The notes under the pieces: generated by a model
The model's input: only the letters and a program-made list of their open reading frames with translations
Databases searched by the model: none
Told to the model about the DNA's origin: nothing
In this document: positions 46,658-59,581 of the stretch, piece after piece
How the letters are laid out: the number at the start of each line of letters is the position of its first letter
Position numbering within the stretch: position 1 is the first letter of the stretch
Origin: Acanthochromis polyacanthus
Lineage: Eukaryota; Chordata; Actinopteri; Pomacentridae
DNA: 64,000 nucleotides
Assembly: GCF_021347895.1 (NCBI RefSeq)
Contig: NC_067121.1
Location: 18,385,073-18,449,072, forward strand
Direction of reading: 5' to 3'
Translations under genes and position numbers: made by a program

Positions 46658-49203
46658 TCTTTTTTCACGTTTCCGCCAATTTTCGGTCGCTAACTCGTCC
46701 TAGGGCTTTGAGAAAACCAAGCAAATTATATATCAAAACGTGCGGCTTCATCGGGAATAGTGTGCTATGACTTTTCTAAGAAAATCGTCATTTTATCGCA
46801 GAATTATTCGCAAAAAACTGCGCAAAAAAGTCCCATTGAAAATGAATGGGGAGTGAAAAAAATCGGCTGAAAAAAATCCACTTTTTCCAAACGCCACTCC
46901 TTCGCCATACGTTCACCTAGAAACTTCATTTAACCATCAAAACGCAGGGATTTTTCTTGTCTCCGCAGGAATGTATTTTATGTCAGGCTGAGATTTACAG
47001 TTTTTGATCAGTGAGTCCTCAAAAAAGTGAAAATTCTCAAAATCTGCTCTGGTTAGAGTGCGGCATGTCAGTTGGTAGAGTGGAGGAGAGGAGAAAAATC
47101 CGCCTGAAAATTTCACGATCGCATCGCCCTCACGACCAAACCATAAATGTTAGGGGGAATGAAATTTTGTCAGATTGTAAACAATTTTCCTGGGATTCAA
47201 ATGAATCCAAGTTTGAAGACCAAGCTCTTTCTGAAGTGAAATGGCAGGCAGCAGTTTAGACCAAAGTCGCACCGTTCTCTCCATAGGAACCAATGTAAAC
47301 TGAATCCTCTGGCTCAAGGGAGGGACAGTGTTTTTAAATCGCTGTAACTCGGTCATTTCTCACAATATTTGGAAAATAATTACATTTATGGAAAGCCACG
47401 GCCTTCCTCTCGCTCACGGTCATTTCGGTTTTCAGCTAGCATTCACGGTTAGCCCACAATTAGCGCCAGAACGAGACGTTGCGCGCTGCTGCTGAGAAGC
47501 ACTTTTCTGCTGTCTGTGGCAGGCACCGTTGCTATGGGGGCCCATAGCAACCGCCCTTACACACGCGCAGGCATGCTCCCACGCACACACACAGACTCAT
47601 TGGTGTGCCACACCCACCTTCACACCCAATACCTCCACAGGAGCTGCATTTCAGCCTGAAAATCAGTTCAACCTCTCAGCTTCACACAGCCTTTAGGAGC
47701 AGGGGTGTCAAACTCAGTTCCAACACACCTGATTCAAATGATCAGGCTCGTTATCAGGCTTCTGCTGAGCTTGATGATGAGCTGATTATTTGAATCAGGT
47801 GTGTTGTAAGAAGGAACATCTAGAACATAGAGGATAGTGGACCTCCAGGAACTGAGTTAGACACCCCTGCTTTAGAGTAACTCTAATCCAAATTTTGACC
47901 TGGTGAGATCTTCCTGTCTTTGCCTATCAAAATAAAAGCACAGCACAATTTCAAAATAAAAGCCTGCGACGGACTGAAAACTCCAGTTAAACCTCTCAGC
48001 TTCACACAGCCTTTACTCCAATCCAAATTTTAACCAGGTCTGATCTTCCTGTCTCTGCCTTTCAAAATAAAAGCACAGCAAAATTTCAAAAATAAAAGCC
48101 TGCAACAGACCAAAAAATGCCAGTTAAACCTCTCAGCTTGACACAGCCTTTAGAGTAACTCCAATCCAAATTTTGACCAGGTGAGATCTTCCTGTCTCTG
48201 CCTTTCAAAATAAAAGCACAGCACAATTTCAAAATAAAAGCCTGCGATGAACCCGAAAACGCCAGTTTAACCTCTCAGCTTAACACAGCCTTTGAGTAAC
48301 TCCAATCCAAATTTTGACCAGGTGAAATCTTCCTTTCTCTGCCTTTCAAATAAAAAAACAGCAGAATTTCAAAATAAAAGCCTGTGAAGGACTGGAAAGG
48401 CCAGTTAGACCTCTCAGCTTCACACAGCCTTTTGAGTAACTCCAATCCAAATTTTGACCAGGTGAAATCTTCCTGTCTCTGCCTTTTCAAAATGAAAGCA
48501 CAGCACAATTTGCCAGTTAAACCTCTCAGCTTAACACAGCCTTTAGAGTAACTCCAATCCTCTATGTTTTACATGTTTACCTCTTCCAACACACCTGATT
48601 CAAATGATCAGGCTCGTTATCAGGCTTCTGCTGAGCTTAATAATAAGCTGATCATTTAATCAGGAGTGTTGGAAGAGGGACACATCTAAAACATAGAGTA
48701 TAGTGGTCCTCCAGGAACTGAGTTTGACACCCCTGCTTTACAGTAACTCCAATCCCAAATTTTCAACCAGGTGAGATCTTCCTGTCTCTGCCTTTCACAA
48801 TAAAAGCACAGCACAATTTCAAATAAAAGCCTGTGATGGGCCTGAAAACACCAGTTTAAACCTCTCAGCTTCACACAGCCTTTACAATAACTCCAATCCA
48901 AATTTGACCAGGTGAGATCTACCCGTCTCCTCCTTTCAAAATAACAGCACAGCACATTTCAAAGTAAAAGCCTGCGACAGACTGGAAACGCCAGTTAAAT
49001 CTCTCAGCTTCACACATCCTTTAGAGTGACTCCAATCCAAATTTTGACCAGGTGAGATCTTCCTGTCTCTGCCTTTCAAAATAAAAGCACAGCACAATTT
49101 CAAAATAAAGCCTGCGACAGACCGGAAAACGTTGAAATATGCCTCTCCGGACATGCACCATCCGAGCCCCTCCACGATTTCCGCACCAGCGGGAATTGTC
49201 TAG
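46658..49203 (+). mobile_element. Helitron-like unit 4
   Basis: TC at 46658 after A. MITE at 47700-47869, palindromic variant at 48559-48735, and about seven minisatellite monomers. Followed not by a hairpin but by a 21-base linker (TATTCCATTACTACCCCAAT). Confidence 0.75.
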
Positions 49204-49224
49204 TATTCCATTACTACCCCAATA

Positions 49225-51231
49225 TCATTTTTTCTTCACGTTTCCGCCGATTTTCGGTCGCTAACTCGTCCTAGGGCTTTGAGAAAACCAAAACAAATTA
49301 TATATCAAAACGTGCGGCTTCATCGGGATAGTGTGCTATGACTTTTCTAAGAAATTCGTCCATTTTATCGCAGAATTATTCGCAAAAAACTGCGAAAAAA
49401 TTCCCATTGGAAAATGAATGGGGAGTGAAAAAAATCGGCTGAAAAAATCCACTTTTTTCCAAACGCCACTCCTTCGCCATACGTTCACCTAGAAACGTCA
49501 TTTAACCATCAAAACGCAGTGATTTTTCTTGTCTCCGCAGGAATGTAGTTTATGTCAGGCTGAGATTTATAGTTTTTCATCAGTGAGTCCTCAAAAAGTG
49601 AAAATTCTCAAAATCTGCTCTGGTTAGAGTGCGGCATGTCAGTTGGTAGAGTGGAGGAGAGGTGAAAAATCCGCCTGAAAATTTCTCGATCGCATCGCCC
49701 TCATGACCAAACGATAAGAGATAGGAGATTGAAATTTGGTCAGATTGTAAACAGTTTTCCTGGGATTCAAATGAATCCAAGATTGAAGACCTAGCTCTTT
49801 CTGAAGTGAAATGGCAGGCAGTAGTTTAGACCAAAGTTGCACCGTTCTCTCCATAAGAACCAATGTAAACTGGATCATCTGCCTCATGGAGGGATAGTGT
49901 TTTTTAAATCGCTGTAACTCGGTCATTTCTCACAATATTTGGAAAATAATTACATTTCTGGTTAGCCACAGCTTCCTCTCCGCTCACGGTCATTTCGGTT
50001 TTCAGCTAGCATTAACGGTTAGCCCACAATTAGCGCCAGAACGAGACGTTGCGCGCTGCTGCTGAGAAGCACTTTTCTGCTGTCTGTGGCAGGCACCGTT
50101 GCTATGGTGGCCCATAGCAACCGCCCTTACACACGCGCAGGCATGCTCCCACGCACACACACAGACTCATTGGTGTGCCACACCCACCTTCACACCCAAT
50201 ACCTCCACAGGAGCTGCATTTCAGCCTGAAAATCAGTTCAACCTCTCAGCTTCACACAGCCTTTAGAGCAGGGGTGTCAAACTCAGTTCCAACACACCTG
50301 ATTCAAATGATCAGGCTCGTTATCAGGCTTCTGCTGAGCTTGATGATGAGCTGATTATTTGAAACAGGTGTGTTGGAAGAGGGAAAGATCTAGAACATAG
50401 AGGATAGTTGACCTCCAGGAACTGAGTTTGACACCCCTGCTTTAGAGTAACTCCAATCCAAATGTTGACCAGGTGAGATCTTCCTTTCTTTACCTTTCAA
50501 AATAAAAGCACAGCACAATTTCAAAATAAAAGCCAGCTATGGGCCTGAAACACCAGTTAAACCTCTCAGCTTCACACAGCCTTTACAATAACTCCAATCC
50601 AAATTTTGACCAGGTGAGATCTTCCTGTCTCTGCCTTTCAAAATACAAGCACAGCACAATTTCCTAAATAAAGCCTGCGACAGACTGGAAATGCCAGTTC
50701 AACATCTCAGCTTCACACAGCCTTTAGAACAGGGGTGTCAAACTCAGTTCCAACACACCTGATACAAATGATCAGGCTCGTTATCAGGCTTCTGCTAAGC
50801 TTAATGATAGCTAATCATTTGAAATCAGGTGTGTTGTAAGAAGGAAACATCTAGAACACAGAGGATTGTGGTCCTCCAGGAACTGAGTTTGACACCCCAG
50901 CTTTACAGTAACTCCAATCCAAATTTTGACCAGGTGAGATCTTCCTGTCTCTGCCTTTCAAATTAAAAGCACAGCACAATTTGCCAGTTCAACCTCTCAG
51001 CTTCACACAGCCTTTAGAGTATCTCCAATCCAAATTTTGACCAGGTGAGATCTTCATGTCTCTGCCTTTGAAAATAAAAGCACAGCACAATTTTAAAATA
51101 AAAGTCTGTGACGGACCAGAAAATATCACCAAAACCTCTCAGCTTCACACAGCCGTTAGAATAAATACGCTCTCCGGACATGCACACATCCCGAGCCCCT
51201 CCCACGATTTCCGCGAGCGGGAATTGTCTAG
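49225..51231 (+). mobile_element. Helitron-like unit 5
   Basis: TC at 49225 after A. Two MITEs (50269-50439, 50730-50900). Nearly identical to unit 8, including 'gataagagataggaga' and 'agccagctatgggcc'. Hairpin module at 51237-51317 follows. Confidence 0.8.
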
Positions 51232-51356
51232 TTAGGGGCTCGGGCTTCGACACGAGCCACTCTCCTCTCCATTGCAAAGCAATGGGAGGAGAGTGGCTCG
51301 TGGCGAAGCCACGAGCCACTATTGTTCTCCTGTGAAAAAAGCGTTTATTATTATTA

Positions 51357-53158
51357 TCTTTTATTCACGTTTCCGCCGTTTTTCGGTCGCTAACTAGTCC
51401 TAGGGCTTTGAGAGAACCAAAACAAATTATATATCAAAACGTGCGGCTTCATCGGGAATCCCGGGCTATGACTTTTCTAAGAAATTTGTCATTTTTTCGC
51501 AGAATTATTCGCAAAAAACTGCGAAAAAAGTCCCATAGGAAATGAATGGGGAGCGAAAAAAATCGGCTCAAAAATCCACTTTTTTCCAAACGCCACTGCT
51601 TCGCCATACGTTCACCTAGAAACTTCATTTAACCATCAAAACGCAGTGATTTTTCTTGTCTCCACAGGAATGTATTTTATGTCAGGCTGAGATTTACAGT
51701 TTTTCATCAGTGAGTCCTCAAAAAAGTGAAAATTCTCAAAATCTGCTCTGTTTAGAGTGCGGCATGTCAGTTGGTAGAGTGGAGGAGAGGTGAAAAATTC
51801 GCCTGAAAATTTCCCGATCGCATCGCCCTCACGACCAAACGATAAATGTTAGGGGAATGAAATTTGGTCAGATTGTACACAATTTCCTGGGATTCAAATG
51901 AATCCAAGTTTGAAGACCTATCTCTTTCTGAAGGGAAATGGCAGGCAGCAGTTTAGAGCAAAGTCGCACCCTTCTCTCCATAGGAACCAATGTAAATTGG
52001 ATCATCTGGCTCATGGAGGGACAGTGTTTTTTAAATCGCTGTAACTCGGTCATTTCTCACAATATTTGGAAAATAATTACATTTATGGAAAGCCACAGCC
52101 TTCCTCTCGCTCACGGTCATTTTAGTTTTCAGCTACCATTAATGGTTAGCCCACAATTAGCGCCAGAACGAGACGTTGCACGCTGCTGCTGAGAAGCACT
52201 TTTCTGCTGTCTGTGGCAGGCACCGTTGCTATGCAGGCCCATAGCAACGGCCCTTACACACGCGCGAGCAGGACTCAGGCAGAGTCTCACGCACACACAC
52301 AGACTCATTGGTGTGCCACACCCACCTTCACACCCAATACCTCCACAGGAGCTGCATTTCAGCCTGAAATAAGTTCAACCTCTCAGCTTCACACAGCCAT
52401 TGTTGCAGGGGTGTCAAACTCAGTTCCAACACACCTGATTCAAATGATCAGGCTCGTTATCAGGCTTCTGCTGAGCTTGATGATGAGGTGATTATTTGAA
52501 ACAGGTGTGTTGGAAGAGGGAAACATCTAAAACATACAGGATAGTTGACCTCCAGGAACTGAGTTTGACACCCCTGCTTTAGAGTAACTCCAATTCAAAT
52601 TTTGACCAGGTGAGATCTTCCTGTCTCTGCCTTTCAAAATTACTTTACAGCACAATTTGCCAGTTAAACCTCTCAGCTTCACACAGCCTTTTGAGTAACT
52701 CCAATCCAATTTTGACCAGGTGAGATCTTCCTGTCTCTGCCTTTCACAATAAAAGCACAGCACAATTTCAAAATAAAACCCTGCGACGGACTGGAAACAC
52801 CAGTTAAACCTCTCAGCTTCACACAGCCTTTACAGTAACTTCAATCCAAATTTTGACCAGGTGAGATCTTCCTGTCTCTGCCTTTCAAAATAAAAGCACA
52901 GCACAATTTCAGAATAAAAGCCTGTGACGTACTGGAAACGCCAGTTAAACCTCTCAGCTTCACACAGCCTTTACAATAACTCCAATCCAAATTTTGATCA
53001 GGTGAGGTCTTCCTGTCTCTGCCTTTCAAAATAAAAGCACAGCACAATTTCAAAATAAAAGCCTGTGACGGACCAAAAAATAACCCTCTCCTGTCCAGCT
53101 CCGGACATGCACACATCCCGAGCCCCTCTCACGATTTCCGCGAGCGGGAATTGTCTAG
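51357..53158 (+). mobile_element. Helitron-like unit 6
   Basis: 1802 bases, near-duplicate of unit 2. MITE at 52406-52576. Hairpin module 53164-53244 follows. Confidence 0.8.
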
Positions 53159-53275
53159 TTAGGGGCTCGGGCTTCGACACGAGCCACTCTCCTCTCCATT
53201 GCAAAGCAATGGGAGGAGAGTGGCTCGTGGCGAAGCCACGAGCCACTATTGTTCTCCTGTGGCGTTTATTATTAT

Positions 53276-54974
53276 TCCGTTTTATTCTTAACGTTTCCGC
53301 CGTTTTTCGGTCGCTAACTAGTCCTAGGCCTTTGAGAAAACCAAAATAAATTATATATCAAAACGTGCGGCTTCTTCGGGAATCGCGGGCTATGACTTTT
53401 CTAAGAAATTCGTCATTTTATCGCAGAATTATTCGCAAAAAACTGCGAAAAAAGTCCCATAGAAAATGAATGGGGACGGAAAAAAATCGGCTCAAAAAAT
53501 CCACTTTTTTCCAAACGCCACTCCTTCGCCATACGTTCACCTAGAAACTTCATTTAACCATCAAAACGCAGTGATTTTTCTTGTCTTCGTAGGAATGTAT
53601 TTTATGTCAGGCTCAGATTTATAGTTTTTGATCAGTGAGTCCTCAAAAAAGGGAAAATTCTCAAAATCTGCTCTGGTTAGAGTGCGGCATGTCAGTTGGT
53701 AGAGTGGAGGAGAGGAGAAAAATCCGCATGAAAATTTCACGATCGCATCGCCCTCACGACCAAACCATAAATGTTAGGGGAATGAAATTTGGTCAGATTG
53801 TAAACAATTTTCCTGGGATTCAAATGAATCCAAGTTTGAAGACCTAGCTCTTTCTGAAGTCAAATGGCAGGCAGCAGTTTAGACCAAAGTTGCACCGTTC
53901 TCTCCATAGGAACCAATGTAAACTGAATCATCTGCCTCATGGAGGGACAGTGTTTTTTAAATCGCTGTAACTCGGTCATTTCTCACAATATTTGGAAAAT
54001 AATCACATGTATGGATAGCCACAGCCTTCCTCTCGCTCACGGTCATTTCGGTTTTCAGCTAGCATTAACGGTTAGCCCACAATTAGCGCCAGAACGAGAC
54101 GTTGCGCGCTGCTGCTGAGAAGCACTTTTCTGCTGTCTGTGGCAGGCACTGTTGCTATGGGGCCCATAGCAACCGCCCTTACACACGCGCAGGCATGTTC
54201 GCACGCACACACACAGACTCATTGGAGTGCCACACCCACCTTCACACCCAATACCTCCACAGGAGCTGCATTTCAGCCTGAAAATCTGTTCAACCTCTCA
54301 GCTTCACACAGCCTTGAGAGCAGGGGTGTTAAACTCAGTTCCAACACACCTGATTCAAATGATCAGGCTCGTTATCAGGCTTCTGCTGAGCTTAATGATA
54401 GCTAATAATTTGAATCAGGTGTGTTGTAAGAAGGAAACATCTAGAACATAGAGGATAGTGGACCTCCAGGAACTGAGTTTGACACCCCTGCTTTAGAGTA
54501 ACTCCAATCCAAATGTTGACCAGGTGAGATCTTCCTGTCTTTGCCTTTCAAAATAAAAGCAGGACACAATTTCTAAATAAAGCCTTCGACGGACTGGAAA
54601 TGCATGTTAAACCTCTCAGCTTCACACGGCCTTTACAGTAACTCCAATCCAAATGTTGACCAGGTGAGATCTTCCTGTCTTTGCCTTTCAAAATAAAAGC
54701 ACAGCAGAATTTGCCAGTTAAGCCTCTCAGCTTCACACAACCTTTACAGTAACTCCAATCCAAATTTTTACCAGGTGAGATCTTCCTGTCTCTGTCTTTC
54801 AAAATAAAAGCACAGCACAATTTCAAAATAAAAGCCTGCGACGGACCGGAAACGCCAGTTAAACCTCTCAGCTTCACACAGCCTTTAGAGTAAATATGCC
54901 TCTACCGCGCCGCTCTGGACATGCACACATCCCGAGCCCCTCCCACGATTTCCGCACCAGCGGGAATTGTCTAG
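53276..54974 (+). mobile_element. Helitron-like unit 7
   Basis: Shortest complete unit (about 1.70 kb). MITE at 54321-54490. The 5' end is altered (CTTAACGTTTCC instead of CTTCACGTTTCC). Followed by the same CATTACTACCCC linker as unit 4. Confidence 0.75.
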
Positions 54975-54996
54975 TATTTCCATTACTACCCCAATA

Positions 54997-57002
54997 TCAT
55001 TTTTCTTCACGTTTCCGCCGATTTTCGGTCGCTAACTCGTCCTAGGGCTTTGAGAAAACCAAAACAAATTATATATCAAAACGTGCGGCTTCATCGGGAA
55101 TAGTGTGCTATGACTTTTCTAAGAAATTCGTCATTTTATCGCAGAATTATTCGCAAAAAACTGCGAAAAAATTCCCATTGAAAATGAATGGGGAGTGAAA
55201 AAAATCGGCTGAAAAAATCCACTTTTTTCCAAACGCCACTCCTTCGCCATACGTTCACCTAGAAACGTCATTTAACCATCAAAACGCAGTGATTTTTCTT
55301 GTCTCCGCAGGAATGTAGTTTATGTCAGGCTGAGATTTATAGTTTTTCATCAGTGAGTCCTCAAAAAAGTGAAAATTCTCAAAATCTGCTCTGGTTAGAG
55401 TGCGGCATGTCAGTTGGTAGAGTGGAGGAGAGGTGAAAAATCCGCCTGAAAATTTCTCGATCGCATCGCCCTCATGACCAAACGATAAGAGATAGGAGAT
55501 GAAATTTGGTCAGATTGTAAACAGTTTTCCTGGGATTCAAATGAATCCAAGATTGAAGACCTAGCTCTTTCTGAAGTGAAATGGCAGGCAGTAGTTTAGA
55601 CCAAAGTTGCACCGTTCTCTCCATAAGAACCAATGTAAACTGGATCATCTGCCTCATGGAGGGATAGTGTTTTTTAAATCGCTGTAACTCGGTCATTTCT
55701 CACAATATTTGGAAAATAATTACATTTCTGGTTAGCCACAGCCTTCCTCTCGCTCACGGTCATTTCGGTTTTCAGCTAGCATTAACGGTTAGCCCACAAT
55801 TAGCGCCAGAACGAGACGTTGCGCGCTGCTGCTGAGAAGCACTTTTCTGCTGTCTGTGGCAGGCACCGTTGCTATGGTGGCCCATAGCAACCGCCCTTAC
55901 ACACGCGCAGGCATGCTCCCACGCACACACACAGACTCATTGGTGTGCCACACCCACCTTCACACCCAATACCTCCACAGGAGCTGCATTTCAGCCTGAA
56001 AATCAGTTCAACCTCTCAGCTTCACACAGCCTTTAGAGCAGGGGTGTCAAACTCAGTTCCAACACACCTGATTCAAATGATCAGGCTCGTTATCAGGCTT
56101 CTGCTGAGCTTGATGATGAGCTGATTATTTGAAACAGGTGTGTTGGAAGAGGGAAAGATCTAGAACATAGAGGATAGTTGACCTCCAGGAACTGAGTTTG
56201 ACACCCCTGCTTTAGAGTAACTCCAATCCAAATGTTGACCAGGTGAGATCTTCCTTTCTTTACCTTTCAAAATAAAAGCACAGCACAATTTCAAAATAAA
56301 AGCCAGCTATGGGCCTGAAAACACCAGTTAAACCTCTCAGCTTCACACAGCCTTTACAATAACTCCAATCCAAATTTTGACCAGGTGAGATCTTCCTGTC
56401 TCTGCCTTTCAAAATACAAGCACAGCACAATTTCTAAATAAAAGCCTGCGACAGACTGGAAATGCCAGTTCAACATCTCAGCTTCACACAGCCTTTAGAA
56501 CAGGGGTGTCAAACTCAGTTCCAACACACCTGATACAAATGATCAGGCTCGTTATCAGGCTTCTGCTAAGCTTAATGATAGCTAATCATTTGAATCAGGT
56601 GTGTTGTAAGAAGGAAACATCTAGAACACAGAGGATTGTGGTCCTCCAGGAACTGAGTTTGACACCCCAGCTTTACAGTAACTCCAATCCAAATTTTGAC
56701 CAGGTGAGATCTTCCTGTCTCTGCCTTTCAAATTAAAAGCACAGCACAATTTGCCAGTTCAACCTCTCAGCTTCACACAGCCTTTAGAGTATCTCCAATC
56801 CAAATTTTGACCAGGTGAGATCTTCATGTCTCTGCCTTTGAAAATAAAAGCACAGCACAATTTTAAAATAAAAGTCTGTGACGGACCAGAAAATATCACC
56901 AAAACCTCTCAGCTTCACACAGCCGTTAGAATAAATACGCCTCTCCGGACATGCACACATCCCGAGCCCCTCCCACGATTTCCGCGAGCGGGAATTGTCT
57001 AG
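54997..57002 (+). mobile_element. Helitron-like unit 8
   Basis: 2006 bases, near-duplicate of unit 5; both are preceded by the same linker. MITEs at 56039-56209 and 56501-56670. Hairpin module 57014-57094 follows. Confidence 0.8.
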
Positions 57003-57118
57003 TTATTATTAGGGGCTCGGGCTTCGACACGAGCCACTCTCCTCTCCATTGCAAAGCAATGGGAGGAGAGTGGCTCGTGGCGAAGCCACGAGCCACTATT
57101 GTTCTCCTGCTGCGTTTA

Positions 57119-59465
57119 TCTTTTATTATTAACGTTTCCGCCGTTTTTCGGTCGCTAACTCGTCCTAGGGCTTTGAGAAAACCAAAACAAATTATATATC
57201 AAAACGTGCGGCTTCATCGGGAATCCCGGGCTATGACTTTTCTAAGAAATTCGTCATTTTATCGCAGAATTATTCTCAAAAAACTGCGAAAAAATTCCCA
57301 TAGAAATGAATGGGGACTGAAAAAAAAAATCCACTCTTTTCCAAACGCCACTCCTTCGCCATACGTTCACCTAGAAAAGTCATTTAACCATCAAAATGCA
57401 GTGATTTTTCTTGTCTTCGTAGGAATGTATTTTGTGTCAGGCTGAGATTTATAGTTTTTGATCAGTGAGTCCTCAAAAAAGTGAAAATTCTCAAAATCTG
57501 CTCTGGTTAGAGTGCGGCATGTCAGTTGGTAGAGTGGAGGAGAGGTGAAAAATCCGCCTGAAAATTTCACGATCGCATCGCCCTCACGACCAAACCATAA
57601 GAGTTAGGAAAATGAAATTTGGTCAGATTGTAGACAATTTTCCTGGGATTCAAATGAATCCAAGTTTGAAGATCTAGCTCTTTCTGAAGTGAAATGGCAG
57701 GCAGCAGTTTAGACCAAAGTCGCACCGTTCTCTCCATTGGAACCAATGTAAACTGAATCATCTGCCTCATGGAGGGACAGTGTTTTTTAAATCGCTGTAA
57801 CTCGGTCATTTCTCACAATATTTGGAAAATAATTACATTTATGGAAAGCCACAGCCCTCCTCTCACTCACGGTCATGTCGGTTTTCAGGTAGCGTTCACG
57901 GTTAGCCCACAATTAGCGCCAGAACGAGACGTTGCGCGCTGCTGCTGAGAAGCACTTTTCTGCTGTCTGTGGCAGGCACCGTTGCTATGGGGCCCATAGC
58001 AACCGCCCTTACACACGCGCAGGCATGCTCCCACGCACACACACAGACTCATTAGTGTGCCACACCCACCTTCACACCCAATACCTCCACAGGAGCTGCA
58101 TTTCAGCCTGAAAATCAGTTCAAACTCTCAGCTTCACACAGCCTTTACAGCAGGGGTGTCAAACTCAGTTCCAACACACCTGATTCAAATGATCAGGCTC
58201 GTTATCAGGCTTCTCCTGAGCTTTATGATGTAAGATGGAAACATCTAGAACAAAGAGGATAGTGGGCCTCCAGGAACTGAGTTTGACACCCCTGCTTTAC
58301 AGTAACTCCAATCCAAATGTTGACCAGGTGAGATCTTCCTGCCTTTCCCTTTCAAAATAAAAGCACAGCACAATTTCAAAATAAAAGCCTGCGATGGGCC
58401 TGAAAACACCAGTTAAACCTCTCAGCTTCACACAGCCTTTAGAGCAGGGGTGTCAAACTCAGTTCCAACACACATGATTCAAATGATCAGGCTCGTTATC
58501 AGGCTTCTGCTGAGCTTCATGATAGCTAATCATTTGAATCAGGTGTGTTGTAAGAAGGAAACATCTAGAACACAGAGGATAGTGGTCCTCCGGGAACTGA
58601 GTTAGACACCCCTGCTTTACAGTAACTCCAATCCAAATTTTGACCAGGTCAGATCTTCCTGTCTTTGCCTTTCAAAATAAAAGCACAGCACAATTTCAAA
58701 ATAAAAGCCTGCCATGGACCAGAAATGCCAGTTGAACCTCTCAGCTTCACACAGCCTTTATTCTAATCCAATTTTTGACCAGGTGAGATCTTCCTGTCTC
58801 TGCCTTTCAAACTAAAAGCACAGCAAAATTTCCAAATAAAAGCCTATGAGAGACTGGAAAACGCCAGTTAAACCTCTCAGCTTCACACAGCCTTCACAGT
58901 ACCTCCAATCCAAAGTTTGACCAGGTGAGATCTTCCCATCTCTGCCTTTCAAATAAAAGCACAGCACAATTTTAACATAAAAGCCTGTGACGGACTGGAA
59001 ACGCCAGTGAAACCTCTCAGCTTCACACAGCCTTTACAGTAACTCCAATCCAAATTTTGACCAGGTGAGATCTTCCTGTCTCTGCCTTTCAAAATGAAAG
59101 CACAGCACAATTTGCCAGTTATACTTCTCAGTTTCACACAGCCTTTACAGTAACTCCAATCCAAATTTTGACCAGGTGAGATCTTCCTGTCTCTCCTTCA
59201 AAATAAAAGCACAGCACAATTTCAAAATAAAAGCCTGCGACGGACTGAAAACTCCAGTTAAATCTCTCAGCTTCACACAGCCTTTACTCGAATCCAAATT
59301 TTAACCAGGTCTGATCTTCCTGTCTCTGCCTTTCAAAATAAAAGCAAAGCACAATTTCAAAATAAAAGCCTGTGACGGACCAAAAAATACCCCTCTCCTG
59401 CCCAGCTCCGGATATGCACACATCCCGAGCCCCTCCCACGATTTCCGCGTGCGGGAATTGTCTAG
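57119..59465 (+). mobile_element. Helitron-like unit 9
   Basis: TC at 57119 after A. A shortened MITE (58151-58294) that lacks the inner part of its palindrome and a full one (58445-58614). The 3' hairpin loop differs (TTCCGC-GT-GCGGGAA) while the stem is unchanged. Hairpin module 59471-59551 follows. Confidence 0.75.
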
Positions 59466-59581
59466 TTAGGGGCTCGGGCTTCGACACGAGCCACTCTCCT
59501 CTCCATTGCAAAGCAATGGGAGGAGAGTGGCTCGTGGCGAAGCCACGAGCCACTATTGTTCTCCTGCTGCGTTTATTATTC

